From Hetaerina americana (Eukaryota > Arthropoda > Insecta > Odonata > Calopterygidae), in contig JAKTNV010000006.1 in the NCBI GenBank assembly GCA_022747635.1, positions 67,914,590 to 67,978,589 on the forward strand: DNA of 64,000 nucleotides, written 5' to 3'. Positions 32,891 to 46,200 of the stretch are shown here, piece by piece; within the stretch, counting starts at the first letter, position 1, and every line of letters starts with the position of its first letter. The notes under the pieces were generated by a model, which ran no database searches, was not told where the DNA came from, and was given only the letters and a program-made list of their open reading frames with translations. The position numbers were made by a program, and so were the translations under genes.

Positions 32891-35800
32891 TAGCTCTAAT
32901 GAGCTCAATTTACTTAAATGACCAAATTCCCATGCAATATAGAAATATAAAAGTCTGTATGGACCAGATTAAGTTAGGCAATTCAATTTTAAGACTCACC
33001 TTCATTTTTCGGCGTAATAAAGCTGTGTCAAATCAAAATGGTACAATATTTAGGTGATGTGTTAGTTATTACTTGCATTAATGTTCGCCATTTTCAAAGA
33101 TTAGCTTTTGGTATTAATGAAAAAAGAGTTGTAATGCCAAAGTTTTACATTTTGATGTAGTCACTGTAGTAGGGGAGGGTACACGGTTAAGTGGCTGCCC
33201 AAAGATGAGCCAGCAAAATATTTATTCTATATGAGCAGCATGTCCAAAAATCAATTAGCTGAGAGATTTGAGTACGTCACGTATAGGAGCATGGAGAACT
33301 CTGATATTTGAAGAAAAATATTATGCCGTCATATGGCCGACACGTAATTAACTTCCTTTTTATCAGAGGAAGCTGTCCAGCTGTCAGATTGCTTGAATTC
33401 GTTGACTCAGCGGTCATTCATGCCCGCTCGCTCTCTCTCTCTGCATAGCCATCGATTGGTTTGAGGACGGAGCACAATTTTGACGTTCTGCTGGAGTAGG
33501 GACTTTCACAGCCGAAAATGAGCCAAATCATTCTCACTGCTGTTCGCGATTTTCCAATAAATTGTGTCATTTTCCCTGGAGGTGGGAGAAATAACTAACT
33601 GGCGATTTCACTTACCAGGGGTTAGAGATGCAATGCTGAAAAAAAACCATGCAGTAGCAATCCAGTTAACTCTCGTTAGTCCAAGGAAGGCATTGTAAGA
33701 CTTTTAAGATTAGTTTATTTCTTTATTTGGAGATTTTCGAGAGGTCTACATATCAATGTATTTATTCAAAATTGTATGCAATTATATTGTTTTTTATCGC
33801 AAGCTAAGAACCCAGGGTAGTAAGTAAACTAACTAGATGTAGATACAACTAACACTTTTTGCGATGAAATATCACTCTTCCTTCCTTTTACCCATTTACG
33901 AGTAGCATTAAGTTGCATGAAAAATCGGTCTTAAGTATTATACAATGAGAGAAGTAGGTTACTTGAACAAATTTAAAAGTTTAACATTTAGTTTAATGTC
34001 CTATTTACCCGCATGGGCTATAGAAATACATACCCGCAAATAGTCAAATTTTAATTATAGAGGTTAATATATAAGGAAAATATAAGTTTTCGTTTAAGAG
34101 AGTAACACATTTTAAGGCTGAACCCCGGCACGCATTAAAAAATTATATTTCAGACAACCCCCATGGGTTTTACTGGCCAACAAAAATGTTATCAGGTGTG
34201 AAATGTACTTAAGTACCCATGAGTAGGCTATTTGTGTCACCAGTGGCTTATAAAAATTCTAAAAATAATTTGTGAACACAGTATGATTTTGCATTATATC
34301 TAATCACAGCGTAATAATTAAGTGCCTAGATTGTAAAGTGAATTTTTCCTTACATCGGTGGCACAATGTTTATTTTTGGAAGACGATTAATTATTTAAAA
34401 CCTAGCTCATGAATATATAATCCGGCAAAAAATAATAAATTCAGTCCGCTATAAAACGGGAATTTTGCTATTGAATAAATAAAGCATAATGGTAATTGAA
34501 GTTTCGCGCGAGTACCCGTATAGAATATGCTTAACGAATTGAAATGAACTTACATAATTTTATGGCATATTTGTGTGGAAATTTCTCTGCAGTATCATAG
34601 TTATATGAATATTTATATTAAAAAATTGATTTTCACAGTTTATGGAAAAAACATTTAGCGATAAATATTATTATATATCAAGAAATAATGAAGTTTGCTT
34701 GTGATTTTAGGCTGAAAAATTTTTTTACCTATTCGTCGCACTATGTAACTAATTTCAAAAAAGATAACATCTCTCCTCAGCAGGGTTTCAATTAATGAAG
34801 CAAACCTTGCAAGCTATCCGCGCTATCATGGGCCCGCTGCCTGTCTCGCTGCGTTTAGGCAACGCTTTTCTGAATCTAATTACCCTTTAGCCTAGGATAT
34901 CCGGTAGAGGAACTATAATTACTCATTTGATATATGCACTACTAAAAGCTGGTGGATTTTGATTAACTGGGAGATCCCAGAAGAGCTCCACTTTTAAGCG
35001 TGCGAACAGCAGCTCTCGGAAATCTGTGATCCCCCTCCCTCCTCCACCTTGCAAACACTAAGATACCTGGAACCCTTACACACTCCCCTCACTAGTTTCT
35101 CTCCCTTCTCCACCTTTCATCCTCCTCTTGTCTGGCTTTAAGACACTCTTCCTCCATGTCTCATAAGAGAATATTTATACGTTCGCCAGTCATATTCTCA
35201 AATTCTGTCCGGGGAAAACTTTAAATGGAAGCAACCGAGTTAGTGATGTGAGCCCGGTAGGAATAACTAGCCTCCGTTTCAATAGAATTGCAATAGCGTT
35301 GGCAGATATCTCGGCAATGAATAATAATTCTTTGCGACGGTATCTGCATTCATTTTCCCTATTTATAATTTTTATTATTCTCGTTGTAGCCATCAAATTA
35401 TATTATTGTCGGCCGTGAATGGTATGTTCCTCACCAAATTTGTTGTAATAACGTCTGCCCTTAAGTGTGTGTGAGCAAAAATTGTCAACTTTTGTCAATC
35501 ATTGGTTTGCCATCATGTTTTTACCTTATTTTTTTGTGTCACTAAAATTATAATTAATGTGATTATTATAAATCTTGGTTGCAATTAAATAGTCAGTGAA
35601 AAAAATCAGGGTGATGAGGCGGGGAATTTTCTTTTAGGTCTTATTGAAAAGCCAGGTGAAGCCAATTTTTCCAGCAATCGTAAAATCGTATCGTCAAATC
35701 ACGATAACAATTTCCCTGTTTGATGTCTACAAAACAAAATTTTGAGCCACTAAGCTGGTCTCCAACAAAAATTATTTACTTCTACATAAGTTATAATTAT

Positions 35801-37390
35801 ACTTTTACAGATTATTATCCCAAAATAGTCATCATATCCCTTCCACCCAGGAGAAAAATAGAATATTTTTATAACCCTAAACTTATTTTATTTTACACTG
35901 AGGAAATCGAGTACAGCGATACAGCATGGCAATGTCAATTCACACACTCCAAAGAGATATGCCTATGCAGTTGAAAAGTTAACGGTACCACAATTATAAA
36001 GGCCGTTGAACCATAAATAATTCCATAAAAATATTATACCAAAATAGACTCTATCCATGTCAACAGACCCCACCATATTTTTTATTAGTCTCATTACACT
36101 TTTAGTTATTTGGGATACCCTAGATACCTTAGTTTTCACTTACTTTGATTATTTGTTCAATTTAATGAAAACTAGATAAAATGATTTGTTCTCCTTGAAT
36201 TCTACTGTTTTGATGCTGCATTTTTTTCGTAGGAAACTTCCCATTGCAACAAAACACCGATTAATCGAGATGTATCGTACCGTACGTATGCGAGTTACGG
36301 TCATGGTTATTTAAGCGTTTGCAATACTGTAGTTCATTGCATATTTTTTTATCGATGGCTATATATTTAAGAAAAAATGTCAAAATGATATTTCAATGGT
36401 TTGGTACTTTCTAACTTATATCAGTTGAAGGATTTTGGTGCTTGTAAACTAAATAATGTTTCTTTTTGCAGAAGGTCAAATTGTTTCCACGTCTGATCAA
36501 ACAGTTAAATTGGCAGGAATTTTGGCGAATTATCTGCCTGGAATGGTATTTTTCATTGTATTTCAGAACGCAATAATATGAATTTTATGTATATTTGCTC
36601 GTCCATAATGCGATTTTTGCATGTAGTGATTTTGAATCACGTGATAACACAATTTGTGCAATTGTTTTAGCCTTCCAAGTACTCTTTCTAGTATATGCCA
36701 CGTTTGGCGTGAAGATGTGGTAAAGATTTAGAAGCTGAAGATGTTGAACCATATTCTTCTAAATGCATCATCCTTCGAGTCTTATGAAAACCGTAGGTGT
36801 GTACTTTATTTTCAATTTTTTATAGATATATCTAGTATTTTAGAACACCTTTTTTCCATCAAAGTCACATAACCTTATTTAGTTCCCATTCCAGCTATTA
36901 TTGCCATTGCTAATTCGTAGCCGTAGCCTGCACTGAACTAATTTTCATAATGCGTTTTCTGAAAATTAAATTTCGTCCCCCCATAGGAATATTTCTTGCT
37001 TTGTGTCTTCTTTCAGGAGAAATGAATGTGTTTTGTCGAGTTGCATCGGTTCTCCTATTCATATAGGACTTCTTCTTCCATAATAAATGATTTTGGCACT
37101 AATTCGCCGATATGTTGTGTTTTCAGCTGCTCTCTCAGCCACTTCTACCTAGAGTTAAATAAATCTGCCTCATCCTAAATTTTTTTTGTAATTCAGAACT
37201 CTTACCCAAGAACATCCCAGTTACGTTATTTTCTCTATGACTAAGGCGGAGATGGTGAAAATTTTCCCTCCAAAATCACAAATGCCTTTTTCAGTAACAG
37301 TGTGCATTAATTTTACTTTTATGGTATTAGTAGAGTTGAAATAAACATAACAGTTTCAGGTTTAACTTTGTAGAATTCCTGCATTATGAG
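32891..37390. other. Long intergenic stretch, no gene recognised
   Basis: Very AT-rich, especially 33.7-34.7 and 36-37.3 kb. There is a short CT repeat near 33430-33445 and a GC-richer patch near 34800-35150. No coding or repeat family was recognised. Confidence 0.45.
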
Positions 37391-37434
37391 GGTAAAAAAC
37401 TTAACATTTCCACAATAAAGATTTAATATTTCAA

Positions 37435-37462
37435 GACCATGGTTTTGACGCTGCATCATCAG
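37435..37462 (-). ncRNA. Degraded hammerhead-like motif, left arm
   Basis: On the minus strand CTGATGA (37456-37462) is followed by a short GATG/CGTC-type hairpin and AAAACCATGGTC (37435-37446). The G of GAAA is replaced by A, which would disable a hammerhead core. Confidence 0.25.
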
Positions 37463-38008
37463 GTTACATGCATCAACATTTTTCATGAAAGGGCGCGGGT
37501 TGAATACTTTGGAGGAGTTGGCAATTTGGCAATCCCTTCAGTCTAACAGGTTTGAGGTGGTCAATGAACCAGTATACCTCTCTAGTTCCCCGCCCACCTA
37601 AAATACTTAAAAGACTCCGGTATCTTTCCGCACCAACTCTACCCCCACCAAGGCAGTGATGATCATCGACTGTCCCTTAATAAAGGTAAAGCCATTGTAG
37701 AAAAATACCCCATAATAAAATGTAGAACAGAATGTGTTTGTTTTTTTCCGCCGCTATGTCTAAGAACGGTGGAGTGTTACACTGTATTTTTCATCTAATG
37801 ATCATTTAAATAATATAAACTTCCGAAAATTTGAGCCAGTAACCTTCCAATACATACCCTCCCCCTCTCTCTAGACCACTAATAGGCTGCTACACCTAAA
37901 CTCAACTTACCCCCTCCCCCTTAGTCCCCCTACCTTACCTCGCCTCCTCTCCCATACTCCCCTCTAGGAGCCAGACTATGTAAGTTGAAAAATGTTGATG
38001 CATGTTAC

Positions 38009-38041
38009 CTGATGATGATGCGCAGCATTGAAACCGTGGTC
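38009..38041 (+). ncRNA. Hammerhead-ribozyme-like motif, right arm
   Basis: CTGATGA (38009-38015) is followed by a hairpin with ATGC-GCA-GCAT (38018-38028), then GAAACCGTGGTC (38030-38041). The last string fits GAAA, a 2-bp helix III and a GTC cleavage triplet. Short helix III is known for hammerheads of Penelope-like elements. Two extra bases before the hairpin and one after it make the core imperfect. Helix I could form partly from TTAC (38005-38008) with GTGA (38042-38045). Confidence 0.4.
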
Positions 38042-38087
38042 GTGAAATATTAAATATTTATTGTGGAAGTGTAAAGTTTCTTTTTAC

Positions 38088-41000
38088 TATATTAGAGTTA
38101 AAATAGGTGTTAGATTTTCACATTAACAGTAGAAATATTTTTTTGGCTGAATGGGTTTTTAAACTGTTGCAATTTTTGAAACAATTTCCGTTGTCAATAA
38201 TTGACGCACTATCAAACGCATTACTGATGTCTAGATTGATTTGGCAATTGATCTGCTAACAACATATTCTTTCAATGACTTTTTAGCCGATATGGTAGTC
38301 AGGTTACGAAGCTGTATAAATCTTATTTATTCTTGGCGGTAGACATCCCAAACATTGAGAGCGAATGATTTTTATGTCCGTTGGAAATACATTTTTTTAA
38401 AAATACTCAAGTGTTTTTCATGGCCTCAGAATGTAAACAGAACGCAAAATGAGTGCTTCTAAGAAAAACAAAAGATCTTCCTGCTCCATGTCCGATGATT
38501 CTGAGATTTTTTCTTGAAACAAGAAAGAATTAATCAAAACATTTTTACAAATTTTCTCCGAAATTCTGAGTCTATTTGAATGAGGATACGCTCATATTTC
38601 AGGACTTTTCAAGGTAAGCTTGGAGAAAGTTGTGAATCTGTATGGATCGGATGGGGAAGGAAAAGAATGAAGAAAGAGGTATAAATAGAAGATAAGGATC
38701 TGTTGTCTCAAAAATGCGAATTCGAAGTAAAGATAAATCTAGTTAGGAGAAATGCAATTTTTATTTCTAGGAATATCGATATTTTTACAATATTTTTAAG
38801 CTAAGAAAATCTTCAATGGAAAACGGGCCTAATAAGTGGAAGAAAAATATTTCAAAAATAAGTCTGTGGTATTTAAGTCTATAGGGATGAGACTGCGCGC
38901 AGAAGGGTAGAATTTTTGCTGAACTGTAAGGATGAAACAATAGATAGGTGAAATAATCTAATTTATATTTGAAGATTGCCCTAGGGGTTTCAGCAAATAA
39001 AAAATTAAACTAGCAAACCATCATAGTCATTAAGATTCCTTTGTTTCTTCTGTGAATTTTTCATTCTTATGCATTTATGGTAATAAAGACATGGAAAAAC
39101 GGTACCTACCTATTTCCCAAGATGCCTAAAGTAGATATAGAATTGATTTTGTCAAAAGAAAAAAATTAAAATCTGAGTAGGCTGTGTAAACTGCGGTTCA
39201 TTAGTAGATTTTTTGTGTGAATTTTCTATATTTTTTTCGCTAACTTCGTCTACAACAAGTGTTCTGCATTGCTACGTCGAACTACTGGAATAAAAAGACT
39301 AAAGTGTAAATATAAGTTGGTTCCGACCCAGGCTCTGCAATGCGTTTCACGAGTTGCACGAGTGAAACTTATCCGCATGCTATATTAAAGACTGCGTGCC
39401 CTAGACTGGGATCAGACGAAGTGCCAGAATCGCTTCCCAGTCTGACTGAATTATTTTTCCGTAAAAAACAGCAAGTATTAAAAATATACATTATGCTAAG
39501 CTAATCTGTCCCCATTATCATGATAAAGGCGGGTTTCATAAAAATATTGAAACTTTAGTTAAGTAGTATGCTGAAAACGTGTTATATCTAACATGATTTC
39601 CACAGCATCCGTGTTTCCTAATTTATTTCATTTGACATCATCATTTTAATTTATCATGTACATAAAGTGATCATACAATAAGGATTAAAATGCATTCATG
39701 CGCTGAAAATATTGAGTGCCTCAATAAAATCCGGTTGGGGAATATATTTTGTTCCGAATTTTATGAACATAAGCTTACACATACTTAAAAAACTATCGAT
39801 TACAGAAAGTGATATATTTTGAAATCGTTAATGATGATCATATTTTATGCGAAAGACATTTTAGAGCAAAATTATATCGCCCAGTGAAATTACGTCATTC
39901 TTTGCGTCTTGATATGTATAAACTAACAAAAGAGCTTTCATTCGTGGTTAAAAATCAAGTAAGTAGGATTTTTGCCGAAACTAATTCCACAAGATTCTTT
40001 ACCCAGTGCTGCAAAGAATACATATTTGATTCTGGTCAGTTATCATAAATATCTGTAAATTGGGTACTATTCCGTTTGGATGCGCAGCTATTTCCAGAAG
40101 TCCCCGGCACACCGTTCGTGGCAGCTGGGAGCCATATGGCCTTAGCAAGTGACGCGAATTGCCCAGTAGCCTTGTTCATGATATATTTTTTTATTTCGTC
40201 TCGTGCAAATATCTCTGTATACGAGAATACGTTATTATGATTATTCAACTTACACCACGAAGATGGATTATTTAACACTTTGGAGTGAAGCATATAGACT
40301 TGACGCAGAATCTGTTGTAATAATTACCATTATTTACAGCCTATCCCGGGGGCGTGGGGAAGCGTTCGGTTCGCCTAGGCGGATTTTTCTCCCCCTAGGG
40401 CTTAGGTGTTAGTCATTGACTTTAATGAAATATGTAAGGGTTAGGTGGAAGAAGGGGCTATGAAGCCTTAATCTCGCCCAAACAAAGTCGATGACTAAAA
40501 TAAATGAAAAAATTATTTATACTGTCAAACAGAGTAAGATGGTTGAACAGATATTGGGACCATGTGCACACAAATTTATATCCTCACATTGTAAATAGCT
40601 TGCATCCTTCCCAAACGAGTGAAGTATTCTCATTAAATATCGATGAAAAGTTCATTAATTTCAGTATCGTTTAGTTACGCATACAATAGTTAAAATTACA
40701 TCCTAATTTACTAATTTTAGAAATTCGGCTCATTTAGTGGGCATATTCCTTTATGATGGACTTCGTTTATGCTTAGGGAGAGAAAAAAAGAGAACATTTG
40801 TAATTTCAGTAAATATTTTAATTCTCATGACCTTGGTTTCAACAGTTAAGAACAACTAAATTTTAAAACTTAGGTCGTGGGGTTTAAATAATAAGTGGAA
40901 TTACAAGCGTTCTTTCTTTTCATCCACAAAGTGAATCCCGTATGTTCAGGTTTACCAAGGCGCATGAACTCTGGTTCCAACGGCTTCTTCCCGCAAGACG

Positions 41001-42120
41001 GGCAAGCGATACTCGGATTGTTTGACTGATCCGTCCGGTTTAAAATATACCCGGTTTTTAATTAAACTGCTCATTTGTAAAGACAAAGCATTAGTAAGTT
41101 GAAGATGAACGATGCAACATGCGTATCAACTGCACTTAACTTGCGAACACTTCTAATTCAAGTGAGCTCCTAAGCCAAAATTGAAGATTGTGCGTGTACA
41201 GCATTGAAAAACTACAGGTAATGTAATCTCTCTCTGCTCCCTATGTGTTGGTGTGGAAAAATTGTTTAAATTACACTTTCTATCTAGGCATTATGGAGTA
41301 ATATTGTTCCTAAATAGGGTATATGACCTGGCTTACTTATCTGAAGTAGGGAGGTGGAAATAGGTTTATAGAATGCCTGTAGACTGAAAGTTCTGTACTT
41401 CTACAACGAAAGGCATATTCGAAGCCCCAGAAAATGCCACCTATGCACCAGGGGAGAAGAATATATCCCTTGGGGTGCAATTAAAAAAATGTGTAATCGC
41501 TAAAATTATCCTATCATTTTAATGGTTTGACGTTTTTCTCTGCAAAAATTTTGATTTAAGAAAGTGATTTATTCAGCCTATGGTGGGAAATTCAGTTACC
41601 GCCACATGAGAGGTGAGTAGCTGCAGTCAGGACTTAGAATTTCAGTTCGGCAAACGGTTGTATATTTACAAACTGTCAGGTCAAGGAAATTTCCTCCCTT
41701 TCTATGGAATATATTTCCGTATTTCTCATACCTCCTGCGTTTTTTCTTGGCACTGGTGATTATTGAGGCCGATCCTCCACACAGGACAACACTGACAGGA
41801 TCATTTGGGCATTTTTTCGGGGATTTATTTTGCGGCAGTTTAAATTCATGGTATATTCATGTTGTCACCCTAACTTTGTGAGCTTATGTCTTTTCTTGAC
41901 TCTTTTTCAGAGTTTCAGAAAACTTTTACGGTATATATCATGTTTTCTTTACCCTCAAGACTGAAATACCTAGTAAATGGAAGAACGTTATTCACTGGAG
42001 GAAATGAAATCAGCCAATTCATTTTATAATCATATGCAATATTATGGTTTTTTAAAATTTTTAAATATAACATTTATTATTATTATGTGTATTCTATGTG
42101 GTTAAGATGAGCTTCTGGTG
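38088..42120. other. Long intergenic stretch, no gene recognised
   Basis: AT-rich with no recognisable gene. The only repeat-like trace is at 40811-40850. Confidence 0.45.
40811..40850 (-). repeat. Possible decayed copy of the foldback arm
   Basis: Minus-strand GAAACCAAGGTC (40829-40840) followed by an AT-rich run resembles the outer part of the 37.4/38.0-kb arms. The CTGATGA part is missing. Confidence 0.3.
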
Positions 42121-42122
42121 TA

Positions 42123-42224
42123 CGAGGGTGGTCTGAAAAGTTTCCGACCTAACAAAGATCCAAGATATTTTTTTTGAAATTTTCTTAAGTTTTCTGAGGA
42201 CGGAAACATCTCAGACCACCCTCG
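42123..42224. mobile_element. Mariner-type MITE, copy 3 (TA target duplication)
   Basis: CGAGGGTGGTCTGAAAAG at the left and CAGACCACCCTCG at the right are terminal inverted repeats. TA flanks both sides (42121-42122 and 42225-42226). It is 102 bp, non-coding, and the best preserved of the three copies. Confidence 0.88.
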
Positions 42225-42234
42225 TATGTTTATA

Positions 42235-43260
42235 CTTGCCTTTCCTAATGAAACAAAACCTAACATCTGGAACTTCTAGAAACCCTTCTTCAATTTCTCA
42301 CACCTACTTCCACCTTTCATACCGTCAAAAAGTCCCATACCCACATAATCCCTCATCCCTTGTATAACATTCTCCCCTCTTTCACAGTGTTCAACATCCC
42401 ATTGCCAAGCAGAATGCTGTTGCATCTTGTCCATCTTCCCTGCCTCCTTTGTATTCCCTCCAAAATCATCTCTCCTCCCTCTCCAATCCTAGCCCTTTTT
42501 CGTTTGTTTCCCTTTCTCTCAGTTTAATCATTCTCTACAACTACATTTAAAAATCCCCTAATCTTGAAATATCATCAAGCTTCAAGTTGTTGTTTTTTCC
42601 GCGCCGTACAGAACCACGAGTATTGACGAGGATTTTTCTTACATTTTTGATCAGCGTCCCTGTCATCATATTCTTTCTTGCGAAAGCTCCTTCGCCTAAC
42701 ACAAATGTTATTCTAATGCCTGTACTACGTTGACTATTTTGTACAAAAACACATCCAAGCAGTGTTATATGCTTCACATGCTTTAGTTGGTTAGTTAATG
42801 AAGGTTTCTTCATTCTCGAAAACCGTATCACATTTGCTCTTCTCACATTGGTCCTCATCCCATTCCTAATGAAATGACTATCAACGCACTCAGTAATGAT
42901 TGTAAGCCTTTGGAAGACGGGTTAAATAATACTTGATCATTCTCAAACTATTAATGACTTTATTTTGCATGAATGGTCGAAGAAATTTAGTTCATATCAC
43001 TATTTCTTTCCAGGCCTCTTCAAACATTCCCTCCGTACGTTAAAAAAACGGGTGATAAAGGAAATCCATCTCTTACCTCTCTTTATAACACTGCCCCTTA
43101 CCCGAATCTTCATCCATCAATCCAACTTGAGCAGTCTGGGATGTGTACAAGGTGTAGACATATCATTTATCTTTCCAATCAACTCCCATTTACTACAATG
43201 CATTCATTTGTTTCACCCATTGTATCCTAGCGAACAGTTTCTCTAATCCAAACAATATTT
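42235..43260 (-). mobile_element. LINE copy J (C-terminus, thumb, part of RT)
   Basis: The minus-strand frame 42547-42858 gives NVIRFSRMKK (compare KVMRFSRKKK of copy E), ITLLGCVF and RKNMMTGTL. The region 42940-43240 corresponds to the RT block upstream of the thumb, with many frame breaks. C-terminal text runs from about 42290. Confidence 0.72.
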
Positions 43261-46200
43261 CATTTTATTCATATTTAAAACAGTTTAGAATTGTGCGTGT
43301 ATTAATCAAAAATCATTTTATTCTTAGTTTCAGAATAAAAATAAAAAAATAATGACTGTGCTCGATAATATGGAATTATATTTTTAAGTTAGTTTTTTCG
43401 TACGGTTACTCAAACATTACAATTTCCTCCACGCGCCTGCCGTACGTTATTCCATGACAAATTAACTTCTGAAAATGTACTTCTCATTTGGAGATTACGT
43501 GAGAGAGACTTGTATAAAACTTTATAATTTCATTGAGTAAAATGCTGTAAGACATTGTTTAACACTGTATTTACTTAATGGCAAAAAGAAAGACAATAAA
43601 TAAGGATTTCAATTTCAAAAATTCAATTTCATACCTCATTCCCTTTTCATACCTGTAATAGGAATTATACATTAGGTTATTTGATTAATCGTGTCGTTTT
43701 TGGAAGTTAAAAATATGCTTGACAAATGAAACAAAATCACTTGTCAATTGATCCGTTCGAAAACAAAGCATTTCAATGGAGGAAGAGTATACATTTTCTT
43801 TTGAAAATTTAGTTTATCGACTGCATTAATGCATACGTCGCATTTTATGAATATCCCAAAACTAATTGATTGAAACAGACGAAAGCGATGTTTTGTAGTA
43901 ATGTCCCGTTGAATTATTTTCGTGTGGTTTGTGTATAAATTTACCTCCTATATGGTTGCCAATAGGTCGTAAGAGTCGCTGAGTCTTCAATTGTTTTGCT
44001 ATACTTTCCGACCCAGTGTCCGACCCTGGTATTCGGATGCCCTTGCGGCCAGAGTACTCTTTTCGTTGTCAATCGCTGATGGTCTCATCGTGAATTTCAC
44101 AAGGGTCACCCATGCCGGAAACATTATTTTTATCACCGCACCTAGAAATCCTTTCTGGGGACGATCGAATTTTACGTCCCAGTATATAATTCTTTCCTGA
44201 AATATAATATAGGACATCGCTTTAATTGCAATATAAATATGACTTGCAAAAAATGACTTTGAAATTCAATTTTTTCCTTAACAATTAACATTTAAATGAG
44301 TCAAGGTTGTAAAATTCACTGGCTGATATCTTCATTGGAATGTTCTCTTGTATTTTGAAATATATCAAATTCATATGGTTCAAGAAGTTACTCTATATTT
44401 CACTCTGTAACATTTATCTGATGTTTCTTTGAACAATATGGTTATTTAAATTATATCAGTTTAAAGAATTAATTCATTACATTTGTTTTAACCAATAACA
44501 GCAATAATTAATGAAAATTAAAGCTTGAACAAATATCTAGTATTTTACTTTTTGGAGTAAAAGTTTACTTAGCATTGATTGAGTCGGAGGGTATATAGCT
44601 TTGAAGAATGGTATATTGTTCCAATGTCAAACTGATCTATGTTTGCCATATTACTTGCCAAAACAAGGTAATTTGTGTAAATATCCTTCTCAATTTTTCT
44701 ATGATTTTCTTAAACATAGTTTTTAAGGATTTCAGTTAGGATTTGTGAGGTGGATTTTTTTGATACGCTTAATTATGCTGCTAGATAGATTTATGTATGA
44801 TGTTTCTGAATGATGATCAATGACATTGTCTTGCTTCCCTCAATGTAAAGCATTTAGCAAGTGAGTGATATTTACTATGAAATATTATAGAACTTTAATC
44901 AAGTTCAGGTTCGACAAGGTTAGCATACGTATGATAAAAAATAGGTCTGATTGTGTTATCATCGAAACGGGTAAAATCTTATTTACTTATTGTTTTGTTT
45001 AGTTATGAGCTGAAATCATTGCTTATAAAGTAATATAAAGCTGCCGAGATGAACAGCTGAGCCAGCAAAATTTGTGGTATATCCCTAATTTGTCAACTAT
45101 TTGCTGTTTTTTTTCGAAAATATTATTCGTTTCTTACGTACATCACTCAAGTTATTATTAGTCAAAAGGTTCATGTAGACTGTCGGTGACTATTGACTTT
45201 TAATTTCACATGTATATTCATTAATTGTAATCCTGCAAAATATATTTTATATTTTAAAGAGTCTCTTAAACCATATCCGTGGATTTTGTGATCATTAATA
45301 GTATTACCGTTACCGACTTTCGAATGAATGATTTGTGACTCGTAAGGATTAGAAGTAAACATATTTTTACAGCCGATGATCTTTTTGATACATTAAAATT
45401 TTGGATACTCTAACTGACATAAAGGAGGCCAGGAATAAACAAACTAGGAAGATCAGGTTTCATGCGGTCAGTTCTGTGGCCTTAGCAAAAAGAGAATGAT
45501 CATTACTATTTCCATCAAAAGAAAGTGTACTTTGAGATTGGGGGATATAGCCACGAACGACAAATAAAAGCAAAGCACTCACATTCCTAACCGGGGTGTG
45601 TCCAAAGCAAAAATAAAATAAAAAGAACTGCGTCTTATGATGATAGAGACACATTGGGAATTTTAGGACAAAGATACGAATGAGGACGTACGTAGCGAAG
45701 AGCCTTCTCCGCATTCGCCTCTTTGTCCCCTGGATCATGGAGACATCTGTGTCGCGAAATCTCCTATGAGCGATCAAAGATTTCCTTGCTGCATTTCCAT
45801 TTAGGGACTCAAAAGGCGAAGGTCCCTTTTCGATAGTTGCCGACGGTGGAGGAGGATGAGAGGGCCGTGTGCTCTGTACGTGTCTGTATGAATATGTGTA
45901 TGCGATATGGTTAGGTGCCAGATCACCGCGAGCGAGTGTTTGTGCGTGCGTGTTTGTGTTTGTAACCCTTGGGTGCGCCTTCATGTGAGAGCGAGTCTTT
46001 TATCAGCCCCCACCCCTCTCCACCGAGAGCATTCATCCGTGGACTCCCGTTCCCACATCACAGAGCGAGGCGAAGCGAAGTAAGTTGCAAGGACGGTGGG
46101 GTGGATGAATGTCAGGGCTCCTGAGAAGTGCCGTAATAGAGGGAGAAGAAGGGTCCTGTCCAAGAGCGAGGGGTACCCTGAGATCGGATGGGGGAAGACA

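Larger units (their letters stand above)
37391..38087. mobile_element. Foldback element with about 100-bp inverted arms
   Basis: Arms 37391-37487 and 37985-38087 are imperfect inverted repeats, roughly 80-85% identical by eye. They share the words CCACAATAAA, TTTAATATTTCA, CATGCATCAACATTTTTCA and ATCATCAGG. The roughly 500-bp core has no recognisable protein. Each arm carries a hammerhead-like CTGATGA...ACC..GGTC string reading outward. No target-site duplication was recognised. It may be a non-autonomous Penelope-like element or a MITE. Confidence 0.65.

Noticed and set aside
34780..34870. Possible tRNA-like sequence around GGGTTTCAATTAATG
   Set aside because: No matching box A and no cloverleaf could be drawn.
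45460..45984. 174-codon minus-strand frame
   Set aside because: No motif, signal or domain order is recognisable. It lies in a locally less AT-rich patch where long chance frames are expected.
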